Below are positions 18,168 to 25,884 of a DNA stretch of 64,000 nt, one piece after another. The stretch is from a virus: IMG/VR virus record IMGVR_UViG_3300013102_000003, positions 104,557-168,556 of that record. One strand, written 5' to 3'. Under the pieces are notes generated by a model. The model did no database searches, had not been told where the DNA came from, and saw only the letters and a list, made by a program, of their open reading frames with translations. Within the stretch, counting starts at the first letter, position 1, and every line of letters begins with the position of its first letter. The position numbers were made by a program, and so were the translations under genes.

Positions 18168-19697
18168 ATGAACACCAGCACTAAGCCTTTCCGTCGAGCG
18201 GGGGCACTTGTCATTACTTACTTCTACCTCCTTTTCATGACGGCCTACATTGCCGGTTGCACGGGCGTGGCCCGACTCACCGGAACCGTGTTCGTCATCG
18301 ATCCCATCGAATCCCCTCTCCTTGACCGGACTCGCCGCATCCTGCATGCCCGTAATACCAAGAAGCGGGAGAAGGAACTCAAGCTCGCCACCAAAATCCG
18401 GGAAGAGCGCCAGCACGCGGCCATCACCGCCATGTCCAAGGAACACACTGAGCGCAAGCGCGAAGACCAGAAACACCACCAGAAACTGATCGACTTCTGG
18501 GACGACATGTACGAAGTGGCCCGGACCAAGGAGATTGCCGAGCTTGCAGAAGCCAAGCGCCTGAAGGCCATTGCCGAGAAGGACGAAGCCCGGAAGCGCC
18601 GCGAGCGTGAGCAGGAAATGTGGCGTAAGGCCGAGGTCGAGCGCATCCGGAAGTTCAAGCTGGAGCAGGCGGAACGGGAGAAGGCCGCAGCAGCGGAACG
18701 TCTCCGGATTGATGCCGAGATCCAGAAGGAAAAGAAGGCGCTGGAACTCTACTACGCCCGAGCACAGAGTTACGGCACGTCCGCACTGACTGCTGCCGGT
18801 GGACTGGCGGCACCGGTCAACACCCGGTACGATATTGAGGAACCCAGCTACACTGAGCGCACCGTGAGGGTACACAGCCTTCACCAGCGCGAACAGGCCA
18901 CCAAGGCGTCCCAGATTACCGCGACGTACTCTGAAAACGAGAAGATCACCGTTGATGGCTGGACCGTGGGTGAGGAACTGTACGGCAACCGGATCTGGCT
19001 GCACGTGAAGCCCAACTCCACCACACTCGGTGGCTGGGTTTGGGGCGGCGGTCTGAATAGCTGGTCCACGTCCGGACTGGGGAAAATGTCCGACAAACTG
19101 CGCATGCACTACGACAACACGGAGAATGTAGTTCTCCGTGACATGGCAGGCCGTGAAGTGCGCCGGTTCAGCCGGTTCACAAGCAACTCGCTGAGCGCTT
19201 TTGACAAGCTGGAAGAGATGCACGCCAACCCGGAAATCCACCACGCCCAAGCCCGCCTTGCCGAACTCCGGAGCCAGCGGGACGCACTTGAGGCTCCGAA
19301 GCCGACTGACGTATCCGAGTTTGGTACGCTTACGGCAGGCCTCATCAAGTCAGACAAGATCGCAGTAGGCACTTACGAGCCGTTCCCCACCATGGACTCT
19401 ATCCGTGAGGCCATGGACACGCTGGGAGAACTCTCCTACACTGATCTGGGATTGCTTCAGAAGAAGGTCAAGGACAAGTACAAGGCCATCTCTGATTACG
19501 CCGGGAGCAAGGTTACCATCGACCTTGTAGACGTGGATTTGATGAACGACCTTGTGAACTATAACGATGAAATCGTGAAGGAGGGAGATCGCCGTAACGC
19601 TATCGCCAAGGACCTTTCGGCAGCACGCTTCTACACAGACCGCGCCGGTCACACCGGTAAGGAAATCCTTCAGTACTACGCCAACCGACCTTACTAG
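18168..19697 (+). CDS. Putative lipoprotein with coiled coil and SH3-like domain, 509 aa
   Basis: The start is leaderless. The N-terminus has a basic n-region (KPFRR), a hydrophobic stretch and IAGC at residues 28-31, which matches a lipobox; a plain membrane anchor is the alternative. Residues 55-205 are a very long charged coiled coil. Around residues 240-305 a segment with EKITVDGWTVGEELYGNRIW and WVWGGGLNS resembles bacterial SH3 cell-wall-binding domains. The C-terminal third is helical. It may span or bind the cell wall from the membrane. Superinfection exclusion or lysis control would fit, but neither is shown. Confidence 0.68.
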   Translation: MNTSTKPFRRAGALVITYFYLLFMTAYIAGCTGVARLTGTVFVIDPIESPLLDRTRRILHARNTKKREKELKLATKIREERQHAAITAMSKEHTERKREDQKHHQKLIDFWDDMYEVARTKEIAELAEAKRLKAIAEKDEARKRREREQEMWRKAEVERIRKFKLEQAEREKAAAAERLRIDAEIQKEKKALELYYARAQSYGTSALTAAGGLAAPVNTRYDIEEPSYTERTVRVHSLHQREQATKASQITATYSENEKITVDGWTVGEELYGNRIWLHVKPNSTTLGGWVWGGGLNSWSTSGLGKMSDKLRMHYDNTENVVLRDMAGREVRRFSRFTSNSLSAFDKLEEMHANPEIHHAQARLAELRSQRDALEAPKPTDVSEFGTLTAGLIKSDKIAVGTYEPFPTMDSIREAMDTLGELSYTDLGLLQKKVKDKYKAISDYAGSKVTIDLVDVDLMNDLVNYNDEIVKEGDRRNAIAKDLSAARFYTDRAGHTGKEILQYYANRPY

Positions 19698-19747
19698 CCA
19701 TTCAGCGGATGCTGTGGTACACTTAGAGAAACCCAATTAGGAGACAC
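19698..19747 (+). promoter_or_regulatory. Extended -10 promoter
   Basis: TGGTACACT (-10 at 19718-19723) lies between the genes, with only a weak -35-like TAGCCA at 17 bp. The SD TTAGGAG precedes ATG 19748. Confidence 0.6.
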
Positions 19748-20329
19748 ATGAAGGACAAGCTTATCAAGGCCTACCGGACAGCATGGCGCTGGCCCGAGGT
19801 CTACAGTGATGCGCCATCGGTCATCTGGTCCAGCCGCGCTATCGCCTTCCTTGTGCCGCTTGCCCTGATCGTGCTGACGCTCGTGACCGGTATTCCGGTG
19901 TATGGGTTGGCCGCAACAGGCGTTATCGCCGCTTTTGTCGGGCTGGTCCTGATTCTCACGACCGTGAAGATGTTCTACGCCGAATTCGACACCGTGGAGA
20001 ACTTCGAATCCAAGGAAACCCGGATCAAGGAGTACTTCCACGGCTTCCCTTCCCTCACCGACGTTCCTGTCATCGAGAAGGAACCCAACGAGTGGATCGC
20101 CTACGGGCACGTGGAGCCACAGGCGTTCATCTGCGCCATTCAAACGGTGCTCCGTGGTGTGACAGAGGATGAGGCCCTGATAGAGGCTTACGCAGGCCTT
20201 GAGGGGTCTGTGGGGCACCTTTACGCCGCATTCGTCAACCCGGAAGAGGGCCACTGGTCCGAAGGCATCGAATTGTGCAAGCTGACCACGGAGAACTGCT
20301 TCCCGATCACGCGCATCACCAAAGAGTAG
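19748..20329 (+). CDS. Membrane protein with cytoplasmic domain, 193 aa
   Basis: ATG 19748 follows TTAGGAGACAC. Two membrane helices lie at residues ~30-47 and ~53-75, each hydrophobic and closely spaced. The C-terminal 110 residues form a soluble, acidic domain with a HVEPQAFICAIQTVL helix. No family is recognised. The next promoter's TTGACA overlaps its stop. Confidence 0.78.
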   Translation: MKDKLIKAYRTAWRWPEVYSDAPSVIWSSRAIAFLVPLALIVLTLVTGIPVYGLAATGVIAAFVGLVLILTTVKMFYAEFDTVENFESKETRIKEYFHGFPSLTDVPVIEKEPNEWIAYGHVEPQAFICAIQTVLRGVTEDEALIEAYAGLEGSVGHLYAAFVNPEEGHWSEGIELCKLTTENCFPITRITKE

Positions 20330-20389
20330 TTGACAAATCTTCCTGACTGGATTAAGCTGTAGACACCAGCAACCAATCAGGAGGATACA
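20330..20389 (+). promoter_or_regulatory. Promoter with leader
   Basis: TTGACA (20330-20335), a 17 bp spacer and TAAGCT (20353-20358) precede a leader with CAGGAGG about 7 nt before GTG 20390. Confidence 0.83.
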
Positions 20390-20662
20390 GTGAACTACGG
20401 ACCCAAGGTCAAGAAATACTGCAAGGACAACAACATCACCCTCGATGACAACACCCGCCCGGATGCGGTTGACATTTGTATCACCTCTCCGGCAGGCAAG
20501 GTGTTGTGTTCGATGGGTGATCACTCTGCTGTGACCTACTTCTACAGGGGTCCGGGACACACCAAGGCAGACGGCTGGGAAGGGGTCTGGGAAGACCTGT
20601 CCATGGGTCTTGCCGACTGCACACTACCAAACTGCGAGTTTTGTAACCCGCCCAAAGAATAG
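20390..20662 (+). CDS. Hypothetical Cys-containing protein, 90 aa
   Basis: GTG 20390 follows CAGGAGGATACA. The protein has several cysteines, including CTLPNCEFC near the C-terminus, suggesting metal binding. Remaining segments are polar. Function is unknown. Confidence 0.78.
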   Translation: MNYGPKVKKYCKDNNITLDDNTRPDAVDICITSPAGKVLCSMGDHSAVTYFYRGPGHTKADGWEGVWEDLSMGLADCTLPNCEFCNPPKE

Positions 20663-20672
20663 GATAAGAACA

Positions 20673-20999
20673 ATCAACCCAAACCCGATCCACCCTCAGA
20701 AAACCATCATCAACCCCATTGGACAGCCGGTGGAGGTTGACGAGCAGCTTGCCGACTTCCTGACCCATCTCTGGGCAGAGGGTTACGTCACGGTATACTC
20801 CTGCCAGTCCGGTCACCCGGAAGGCGGAATTGCTCCGGTGAGCCGTCTCCGGTACATCATGTTTCATGACATTGACATGGCCGTAAAGTTTCAGACAAGG
20901 TACGGAGGACACGTCGATGAGATGATCTACCGCGAGGACCGCCGCTGTGTCCGTGGCTTTGAAATCCCAACAAAGGAACAGCTATCACACTTGAACTAG
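20673..20999 (+). CDS. Hypothetical protein, 108 aa, apparent AUC start
   Basis: No ATG lies near the expected start. ATC 20673 is 8 nt after AGGA and 10 nt after the previous stop; TTG 20610 would overlap the previous gene by 53 nt and GTG 20730 would remove 19 residues. The protein is mixed alpha/beta, with DEQLADFLTHLWAEGYVTVY and SCQSGHPEGG, and its C-terminus is basic. Not recognised. The start assignment is the weak point. Confidence 0.6.
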   Translation: MNPNPIHPQKTIINPIGQPVEVDEQLADFLTHLWAEGYVTVYSCQSGHPEGGIAPVSRLRYIMFHDIDMAVKFQTRYGGHVDEMIYREDRRCVRGFEIPTKEQLSHLN

Positions 21000-21445
21000 C
21001 CCTCATCCTCGCGCTTCTGGCGCACTTCGTCGGGGATTACATCATCCAAAACCAGTACATGGCCGACAACAAGACCTCCCGCTGGCTTCCGGCACTCGTG
21101 CACGGATTCACCTACACCATCCCGTTCCTCTTCGCAACCCACTCCATTGCGGCGCTGCTGGTCATTGCCCTGACACACGCTGTCATTGACCGCTACCGGC
21201 TTGCAAAGTACCTGATCTGGTTCAAGAACCAGATTGTCCCGAAGAGCGCACGCTATAAGTGGAACCCGTCTTTTGAGTCAAATGGTGTCCAGATGCCCAA
21301 CAAGCTCAACAACACTGCCACGGGATTCCCTCAGTCCGTTCCACCGTGGATGTCCGTCTGGCTGCTTATTATCGTGGACAACACCGTCCATATTGTGATC
21401 AACACGCTCGCCATCATCTTCCTTGGGACCGTCTGGGTCTTCTGA
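20984..21445 (+). CDS. DUF3307-like membrane protein, apparent AUC start, 153 aa
   Basis: The core LAHFVGDYIIQNQYMA with H and GD matches what I recall of the DUF3307 signature, so the gene must start upstream of the ATG at 21059. In that stretch the only start with an SD (AAAGGA, spacing 6) is ATC 20984. Three or four membrane helices follow, with long polar loops. The family is small, membrane-bound and of unknown function. It overlaps the previous gene by 16 nt. Confidence 0.65.
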   Translation: MTLELALILALLAHFVGDYIIQNQYMADNKTSRWLPALVHGFTYTIPFLFATHSIAALLVIALTHAVIDRYRLAKYLIWFKNQIVPKSARYKWNPSFESNGVQMPNKLNNTATGFPQSVPPWMSVWLLIIVDNTVHIVINTLAIIFLGTVWVF

Positions 21446-21446
21446 G

Positions 21447-21484
21447 TTGACAACCGACAAGTAAAGGACTAGACTACAAGCTAT
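21447..21484 (+). promoter_or_regulatory. Promoter of the NAD gene cluster
   Basis: TTGACA (21447-21452), a 17 bp spacer and TAGACT (21470-21475) lie just before ATG 21485, leaving 9 nt. The transcript is leaderless or nearly so. Confidence 0.8.
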
Positions 21485-22393
21485 ATGATTACCTTCAAAG
21501 CAAAAACCTCAACCGGCGAGATCATCAATTCCGCCCTTTCCCCATTCAACTTCCCCGCTGGCGAAGCCCACACGAAGCGTGAGGAACAGCGCGACCTCGA
21601 ACCCACCGAGATCGCCATCATCCAGCCGTCCGCTGACTCGATCCACGACGACCTGTTCCAGCTTGCCATGTGGAACGACTACCTCCGACTAGAAAACCAA
21701 GACCTACACTCTACCCCGGAGAAGCAGTCGCGGCGGGTGCTTATTTTGCCCTATATGCCCGGAGCGCGAGCAGATCGAGGTCAGCCTTTCGGACTCTTGG
21801 TATACGCTGACTTCATCCGAGGGCTGGAACTTGACCAGATCATCCTCTTCGACCCCCACTCCGGGATGACCGGTGATCAACTCCATGCAGCCGCAGATGA
21901 GTTGACCATCGTCCACTCTGACGAACTCTTTGACCAGAAGCACATGCGGGCCGTCCTGAACGGCTACGACGGCATCATTGCCCCTGACAAGGGCGCAGTG
22001 AAGCGTGCAACGGCCATGGCTGACCTCGCCAAGCTTTCGGTCTTCACGGCCACCAAGAACCGCGACGAGGCAACTGGTAAACTCTCCAACTTCTCCATCG
22101 AGGGCCTTGACCCGAACGGCACGTACCTCATCGTGGACGACATCTGTGACGGTGGCGGCACGTTCCTCGGCTTGGCTGAGGCCACTGGACTTGCGTACGG
22201 GCGGCTCGATCTGTACGTATCCCATGGTGTATTCTCCAAAGACGCGCTGAACACTTTGTCCAACCACTTCACCAACGTGTTCACCACCAACTCATACAAC
22301 CCTTCTCGGGTGCTCGAACCTAGCAATGACCTGCATCCTCAGGTATTCCGCCGTTTCGACGTGATCCGGCTCCTTCTCTCCAAGATCAAGTAA
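21485..22393 (+). CDS. PRPP-synthetase-like kinase (Prs or Adps type)
   Basis: The 302 residues match the usual length of ribose-phosphate pyrophosphokinases. Visible motifs are LPYMPGARADRGQPF (catalytic flexible-loop region), DPHSG-like loops, IIAPDKGA and the PRPP-binding loop VDDICDGGGTF near residues 217-227. Classical enzymes convert ribose-5-phosphate plus ATP to PRPP. In the phage NARP1 pathway a homologue (Adps) instead pyrophosphorylates ADP-ribose. Location three genes before a NAMPT-like enzyme supports a role in NAD rebuilding. Which substrate is used cannot be decided by eye. Confidence 0.88.
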   Translation: MITFKAKTSTGEIINSALSPFNFPAGEAHTKREEQRDLEPTEIAIIQPSADSIHDDLFQLAMWNDYLRLENQDLHSTPEKQSRRVLILPYMPGARADRGQPFGLLVYADFIRGLELDQIILFDPHSGMTGDQLHAAADELTIVHSDELFDQKHMRAVLNGYDGIIAPDKGAVKRATAMADLAKLSVFTATKNRDEATGKLSNFSIEGLDPNGTYLIVDDICDGGGTFLGLAEATGLAYGRLDLYVSHGVFSKDALNTLSNHFTNVFTTNSYNPSRVLEPSNDLHPQVFRRFDVIRLLLSKIK

Positions 22394-22400
22394 GGAAATC

Positions 22401-22580
22401 ATGACAGACGACATTAACCAGCCTCTGGAAGAGGACGACGACTACCCGGACTACTACGACTACGACGACACCATGTCGTGTGGTTGTTGTTCCTGCTGCG
22501 GCTGTGACTGCTGGATGTACGACGACTACTTGGACGACTGGTCCGACGAGTACGACGCCGAAATGGAGGACGACAAGTAG
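22401..22580 (+). CDS. Cys-rich acidic microprotein, 59 aa
   Basis: ATG 22401 lies 7 nt after the previous stop, with TAAGGAAATC as SD. The peptide consists of two acidic Tyr/Asp-rich arms around CGCCSCCGCDC, which has seven cysteines in eleven residues. Such a cluster could bind zinc, copper or an iron-sulphur centre. It lies between the two NAD-pathway genes, and its role is unknown. Confidence 0.78.
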   Translation: MTDDINQPLEEDDDYPDYYDYDDTMSCGCCSCCGCDCWMYDDYLDDWSDEYDAEMEDDK

Positions 22581-22768
22581 TGGGCTGGCTTATCGCCCTT
22601 GATGTGGTACTCTGGATTGCTGCGACAGTCTTCCTGTTCGGCTTCGGGCAGTGGATTATTGCCCTGATTTTGGGAATCCTCGCTCTTGTGCTACTGTTTA
22701 TCTTGACAGCAGGGTCTATCGACTTTGATCCTTCGGATGCTACAGACATATTTGACATTTTCGACTAA
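22580..22768 (+). CDS. Small two-helix membrane protein, 62 aa
   Basis: GTG 22580 overlaps the previous TAG by one base. Two membrane helices (residues ~4-22 and ~24-46) are followed by an acidic tail (DFDPSDATDIFDIFD). Function is unknown. Confidence 0.75.
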   Translation: MGWLIALDVVLWIAATVFLFGFGQWIIALILGILALVLLFILTAGSIDFDPSDATDIFDIFD

Positions 22769-22782
22769 CGAAAGGTATTACA

Positions 22783-24276
22783 ATTACTTCGCTTAACCCG
22801 CTTCTGGACACCGACTCCTACAAGCTTTCCCACTTCCTGATGTACCCGGATGGACTCCAGTACGTCGAGTCCAACTACACCAACCGCAAGTCCCGCGTCG
22901 ATGGCGTCAACCACGTCGTCAACTTCGGCCTTCAGGCGTGGCTCACCGAGCGCACCAAGGCGTGGGACGACTTCTTCGCCGCCAACAAGGAAGATGTCAT
23001 TCAGGAGTACAAGGACAACATCTCCACGTTCGTCTCTCCCGGCTTCACCCTTGATCACGTCAAGTCCCTGCACGATCTCGGTTACCTGCCGCTCCAGTTC
23101 GCTCAGGTTCCGGAAGGTACACTTGTTCCGATTGGCGTCCCGTCCATCCTGATCCGCTCCACCCACGAGGACTTCGCTTGGCTCGTCAACTACGTCGAGT
23201 CGGACCTCTCCGCTGGCATCTGGCACCCGTCCACGGTTGCAACGACTGCTTGGAACCTTCGCCGCGTGTTCGAAAAGGCCGCTCGTGAGACCGGTGGTGC
23301 TGTTGAGGCCGTCGATTTCCAGCTTCATGACTTCTCCTACCGTGGACAGGTCAACCGCGAGGCAGCAGCATCCTCCGGTGCCGCCCACCTGACCAGCTTC
23401 TTCGGCTCTGACGCTGTCCCGTCCGTGCCGTGGGTCAACCGCAACTACCCCGGAGACAACGGCGGCATTGCGTACTCTGTGCCCGCCACAGAGCACTCCG
23501 TGATGTGCGCCTACGGTCAGGCCAACGAGATCGACGCGTTTGAGCACCAGATCGATCTCTTCCCGTCCGGTATCCTGTCCATTGTCTCCGACACGTACAG
23601 CCTCCGTCAGGTAGTCGAGGACTTCCTGCCCAAGCTGAAGAAGAAGATCGAGGCCCGTGACGGCAAGCTTGTCATTCGCCCGGACTCCGGCGATCCGGCA
23701 GACATCATCTGCGGTACCGACCGGGAACTGCACGGCAAGTCCTTCTACGAGAAGGGTGCCATCGAGGCATTGTGGGACGAATTCGGCGGTCACGTCAACG
23801 CTGAGGGCTACAAGGTTCTCTCCGATAAGATCGGCCTGATCTACGGCGACGGCATGTACAAGGAGCGCATCGAGGACATCAACGCCCGTCTGAAGGTCAA
23901 GGGCTTCGCGTCCACCAACTGGGTCGCTGGCATCGGTTCCTACAGCTACCAGATGGTCACCCGAGACACCTTCGGCTCCGCTGTCAAGGCAACCTTCGTC
24001 ATCGTCAACGACGAAGAGCGCAACATTCAGAAGAACCCGGAGACTGACGACGGCACCAAGAAGTCCGCCACGGGCCGTCTGGCGATCCAGATGTGGGCCA
24101 ACGGCAACCTGACCCTGATTCAGGAAGCCACCGACGAAGAGATCGAGCGCAGCCTCATCCAGCCTGTCTGGGAGAACGGTGACTTCATTGAGGGCAAGAA
24201 GGTCAGCTTCGCTGAGGTCCGTGCCAACGTCAAGCGCTGGACCGGCATCCTTGAGCGGAACGGAAGCCTGTCTTAG
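22783..24276 (+). CDS. Nicotinamide phosphoribosyltransferase-like enzyme (NAMPT/NadV or Namat type)
   Basis: The conserved N-terminus NPLLDTDSYKLSH lies upstream of the first ATG (22840), and the only reachable starts are ATT 22783 (SD GAAAGG, spacing 8) or ATT 22777, so an AUU start is inferred. The 497 residues fit the family. Diagnostic motifs are present: HDFSYRG, EAAA-x-SGAAHL, FFGSD, SVPATEHS, VSDTYS and IRPDSGDP. The classical reaction joins nicotinamide to PRPP to give NMN. In NARP1 a homologue joins nicotinamide to ADP-ribose pyrophosphate to give NAD directly. Confidence 0.92.
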   Translation: MTSLNPLLDTDSYKLSHFLMYPDGLQYVESNYTNRKSRVDGVNHVVNFGLQAWLTERTKAWDDFFAANKEDVIQEYKDNISTFVSPGFTLDHVKSLHDLGYLPLQFAQVPEGTLVPIGVPSILIRSTHEDFAWLVNYVESDLSAGIWHPSTVATTAWNLRRVFEKAARETGGAVEAVDFQLHDFSYRGQVNREAAASSGAAHLTSFFGSDAVPSVPWVNRNYPGDNGGIAYSVPATEHSVMCAYGQANEIDAFEHQIDLFPSGILSIVSDTYSLRQVVEDFLPKLKKKIEARDGKLVIRPDSGDPADIICGTDRELHGKSFYEKGAIEALWDEFGGHVNAEGYKVLSDKIGLIYGDGMYKERIEDINARLKVKGFASTNWVAGIGSYSYQMVTRDTFGSAVKATFVIVNDEERNIQKNPETDDGTKKSATGRLAIQMWANGNLTLIQEATDEEIERSLIQPVWENGDFIEGKKVSFAEVRANVKRWTGILERNGSLS

Positions 24277-24422
24277 TGGGAATTGTCTACCTACTTCTCG
24301 GTCTTGGCCTTATCCTAGGCGGGATCTTTCTCAGTCCGATCATTGGAGGCGCATGCTGGGCCTTCTACATCTCCGGTGGTTTCGTCGGCTGGGAAGGCTT
24401 GACTAGGATCTGCGATTGGTGA
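24276..24422 (+). CDS. Small membrane protein, 48 aa
   Basis: GTG 24276 overlaps the NAMPT stop by one base. Residues 2-22 and 26-38 are hydrophobic and Gly-rich (GLGLILGGIFLSPIIGG), giving one or two membrane spans, with a short polar end containing a cysteine. Function is unknown. Confidence 0.7.
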   Translation: MGIVYLLLGLGLILGGIFLSPIIGGACWAFYISGGFVGWEGLTRICDW

Positions 24423-24427
24423 GTAAC

Positions 24428-24474
24428 TTTACAGCAGCATAATTAAATGGTATAATAGGGTAAAAGGAGTTTAC
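24428..24474 (+). promoter_or_regulatory. Strong promoter
   Basis: TTTACA (24428-24433), a 17 bp spacer and TATAAT (24451-24456) extended by TGG form the best consensus promoter of the window. AAAGGAG precedes ATG 24475. Confidence 0.88.
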
Positions 24475-24975
24475 ATGTCTACTACAGATACGAAGCTTCC
24501 GGAACTGCCCAGTGATACCGCAACCCAGCTTGTGGCCCTCAAGGGAACCTGTCCGGAAGAGTTTTTCGCCCTCGTCAAGGCGCTCAGACTTGAAGGTTGG
24601 CCCTTGAGGGCCATAGCTAAACCGTTTTCGGTCTCCCGCACCGCCGCACAAGGGTGGGAGAATAAATATAAGCAGGAATGGCCTCTCCCAGAGGTACCGG
24701 AGCTACCCGTGCAGGCCCCGGAAGATCGAAAAATCAATGTCAAGAAGCAAACCCTGTCTGAGGATGAAGCAAAAATCCTCAGAGAACTGGCCGAACTGGC
24801 GTCATCGGTGCGTCGATATACCGACCCGAACGCCCCTTCCCGGCGAGCAGCCTACGAATTAGAGGCAAAACTCATAGAATACAGCGCCAGAGGACTCTCC
24901 CGAGTGCAGCTAGCCGAGTATTGCGGCGTTTCGGACTCGTCCATCAAGCAGCGACTGAGAAAGTATGGCAAGTAG
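24475..24975 (+). CDS. DNA-binding protein with two helix-turn-helix segments; possible small terminase
   Basis: ATG 24475 follows AAAAGGAGTTTAC. Residues 35-65 (LRAIAKPFSVSRTAAQGWENKY) and residues 138-163 (LSRVQLAEYCGVSDSSIKQRL) both read as helix-turn-helix units, joined by a Pro-rich linker and a helical middle. It lies at the head of the unit leading to the portal gene, which fits a small terminase subunit or a late-gene regulator. No large terminase follows, so the call stays open. Confidence 0.6.
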   Translation: MSTTDTKLPELPSDTATQLVALKGTCPEEFFALVKALRLEGWPLRAIAKPFSVSRTAAQGWENKYKQEWPLPEVPELPVQAPEDRKINVKKQTLSEDEAKILRELAELASSVRRYTDPNAPSRRAAYELEAKLIEYSARGLSRVQLAEYCGVSDSSIKQRLRKYGK

Positions 24976-25313
24976 TGGCATACACTATAGACGTATTTCC
25001 CGCGAATGAGGTCTGGCTTGACCTCTTCCCAGCCAAAATCGACCCCCAGACGGACGCATTTGAGCCAAAACATGAAGAATACCGTGTCATTGTCACAGAT
25101 AACCATCTGTACATCATTGATGACACGATAGACGGGCCAAAGGCCATCTTCACTGACCCGCTGCTCCACTTTGAAGGGACCAACAAAGTAGGGTATACTG
25201 TCACCACCGAACTTGGAACATTTCATGTTTCACGCGCCCCCAACTGCGGTTGCGGTTCGCGCATCCGAGGGATCTACCCATTTCCGGGTGTACCTCAAGT
25301 CCGACCAAAATAA
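24975..25313 (+). CDS. Hypothetical protein, 112 aa
   Basis: GTG 24975 overlaps the previous TAG by one base. The protein is all-beta in appearance, with alternating hydrophobics through residue 85, then NCGCGSRIRGIYPFPG. Small proteins with this CGCGSR ending seem to recur near actinophage structural genes, but their role is unknown. Confidence 0.75.
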   Translation: MAYTIDVFPANEVWLDLFPAKIDPQTDAFEPKHEEYRVIVTDNHLYIIDDTIDGPKAIFTDPLLHFEGTNKVGYTVTTELGTFHVSRAPNCGCGSRIRGIYPFPGVPQVRPK

Positions 25314-25329
25314 ACAAAAAGGAAACATC

Positions 25330-25533
25330 ATGCCTCCAAAAGCCCCAAATTTCAGCAGTGCGCTGACGGGAACCATCCAGACAGGTGATGCCGTCCAGAC
25401 CGGATGCATCTGGTGCCTCTCTGAAGGCCTCACCGCCCCAGCAGAGAACCACGTGGCGTACCTGTATCAGGGAACGTCCTACTGCGGGAAGCACCTCAAG
25501 TCCGTTCTCGCACCTCAGGGCACAAATGAGTAA
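25330..25533 (+). CDS. Small CxxC protein, 67 aa
   Basis: ATG 25330 follows AAAAAGGAAACATC. The protein contains CIWC and a later CGKH, a layout typical of a treble-clef or zinc knuckle with Cys-x2-Cys and Cys-x2-His. It overlaps the next gene by 8 nt. Function is unknown. Confidence 0.75.
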   Translation: MPPKAPNFSSALTGTIQTGDAVQTGCIWCLSEGLTAPAENHVAYLYQGTSYCGKHLKSVLAPQGTNE

Positions 25534-25822
25534 GGCCGTGAGCGCGGTGCTGGATATCGTGGCCACCTACCGGCTCACGAAGCTTATCATGGATGACAAG
25601 ATCACGGAAGACTTCCGGAATCTGATCTATGAGAAGTTCCCCAAGGACTCCAAACTGGCCTACCTCATCGGTTGCCCGTGGTGTGTCTCCATCTGGGCCG
25701 GTGCAACGATCTTCACGCTCCGGAAGATCAGCCCCGAGACGGCTGACATCGTCTCCGGACTTCTCGCCGCTTCCGCAGTTACCGGAGTGGTTTACACCAA
25801 AGGACTTGACCAGTCATACTAG
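25526..25822 (+). CDS. DUF1360-like membrane protein, 98 aa
   Basis: ATG 25526 overlaps the previous gene. The segment YLIGCPWCVSIWAGA is characteristic of the DUF1360 family as I remember it, and the start (LDIVATYRLTKLIMDD) fits too. Two membrane helices flank and follow the CPWC motif. Family function is unknown. The order immediately before the portal gene is common in actinophages. Confidence 0.7.
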   Translation: MSKAVSAVLDIVATYRLTKLIMDDKITEDFRNLIYEKFPKDSKLAYLIGCPWCVSIWAGATIFTLRKISPETADIVSGLLAASAVTGVVYTKGLDQSY

Positions 25823-25884
25823 TCTAGTGTAGACTCGTGGTAGAATTGACATTACACTAGTATTCAATTCTGCCCGGAGATGAC
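25806..25884 (+). promoter_or_regulatory. Promoter region of the portal gene
   Basis: TTGACC (25806-25811), an 18 bp spacer and TAGACT (25830-25835) overlap an extended -10 TGGTAGAAT (25838-25846). Two nested inverted repeats, CTAGTGTA / TACACTAG (25824-25831 / 25853-25860) and AGAATTGA / TCAATTCT (25842-25849 / 25864-25871), surround TTGACA (25846-25851). The SD CGGAG precedes ATG 25885. Confidence 0.65.

Noticed and set aside
20341-20389. Possible hairpin CCTGACTGG / CCAATCAGG sequestering the SD of gene 20390
   Set aside because: It needs an A·C mismatch and a 23 nt loop and overlaps the -10 box, so it is probably chance.
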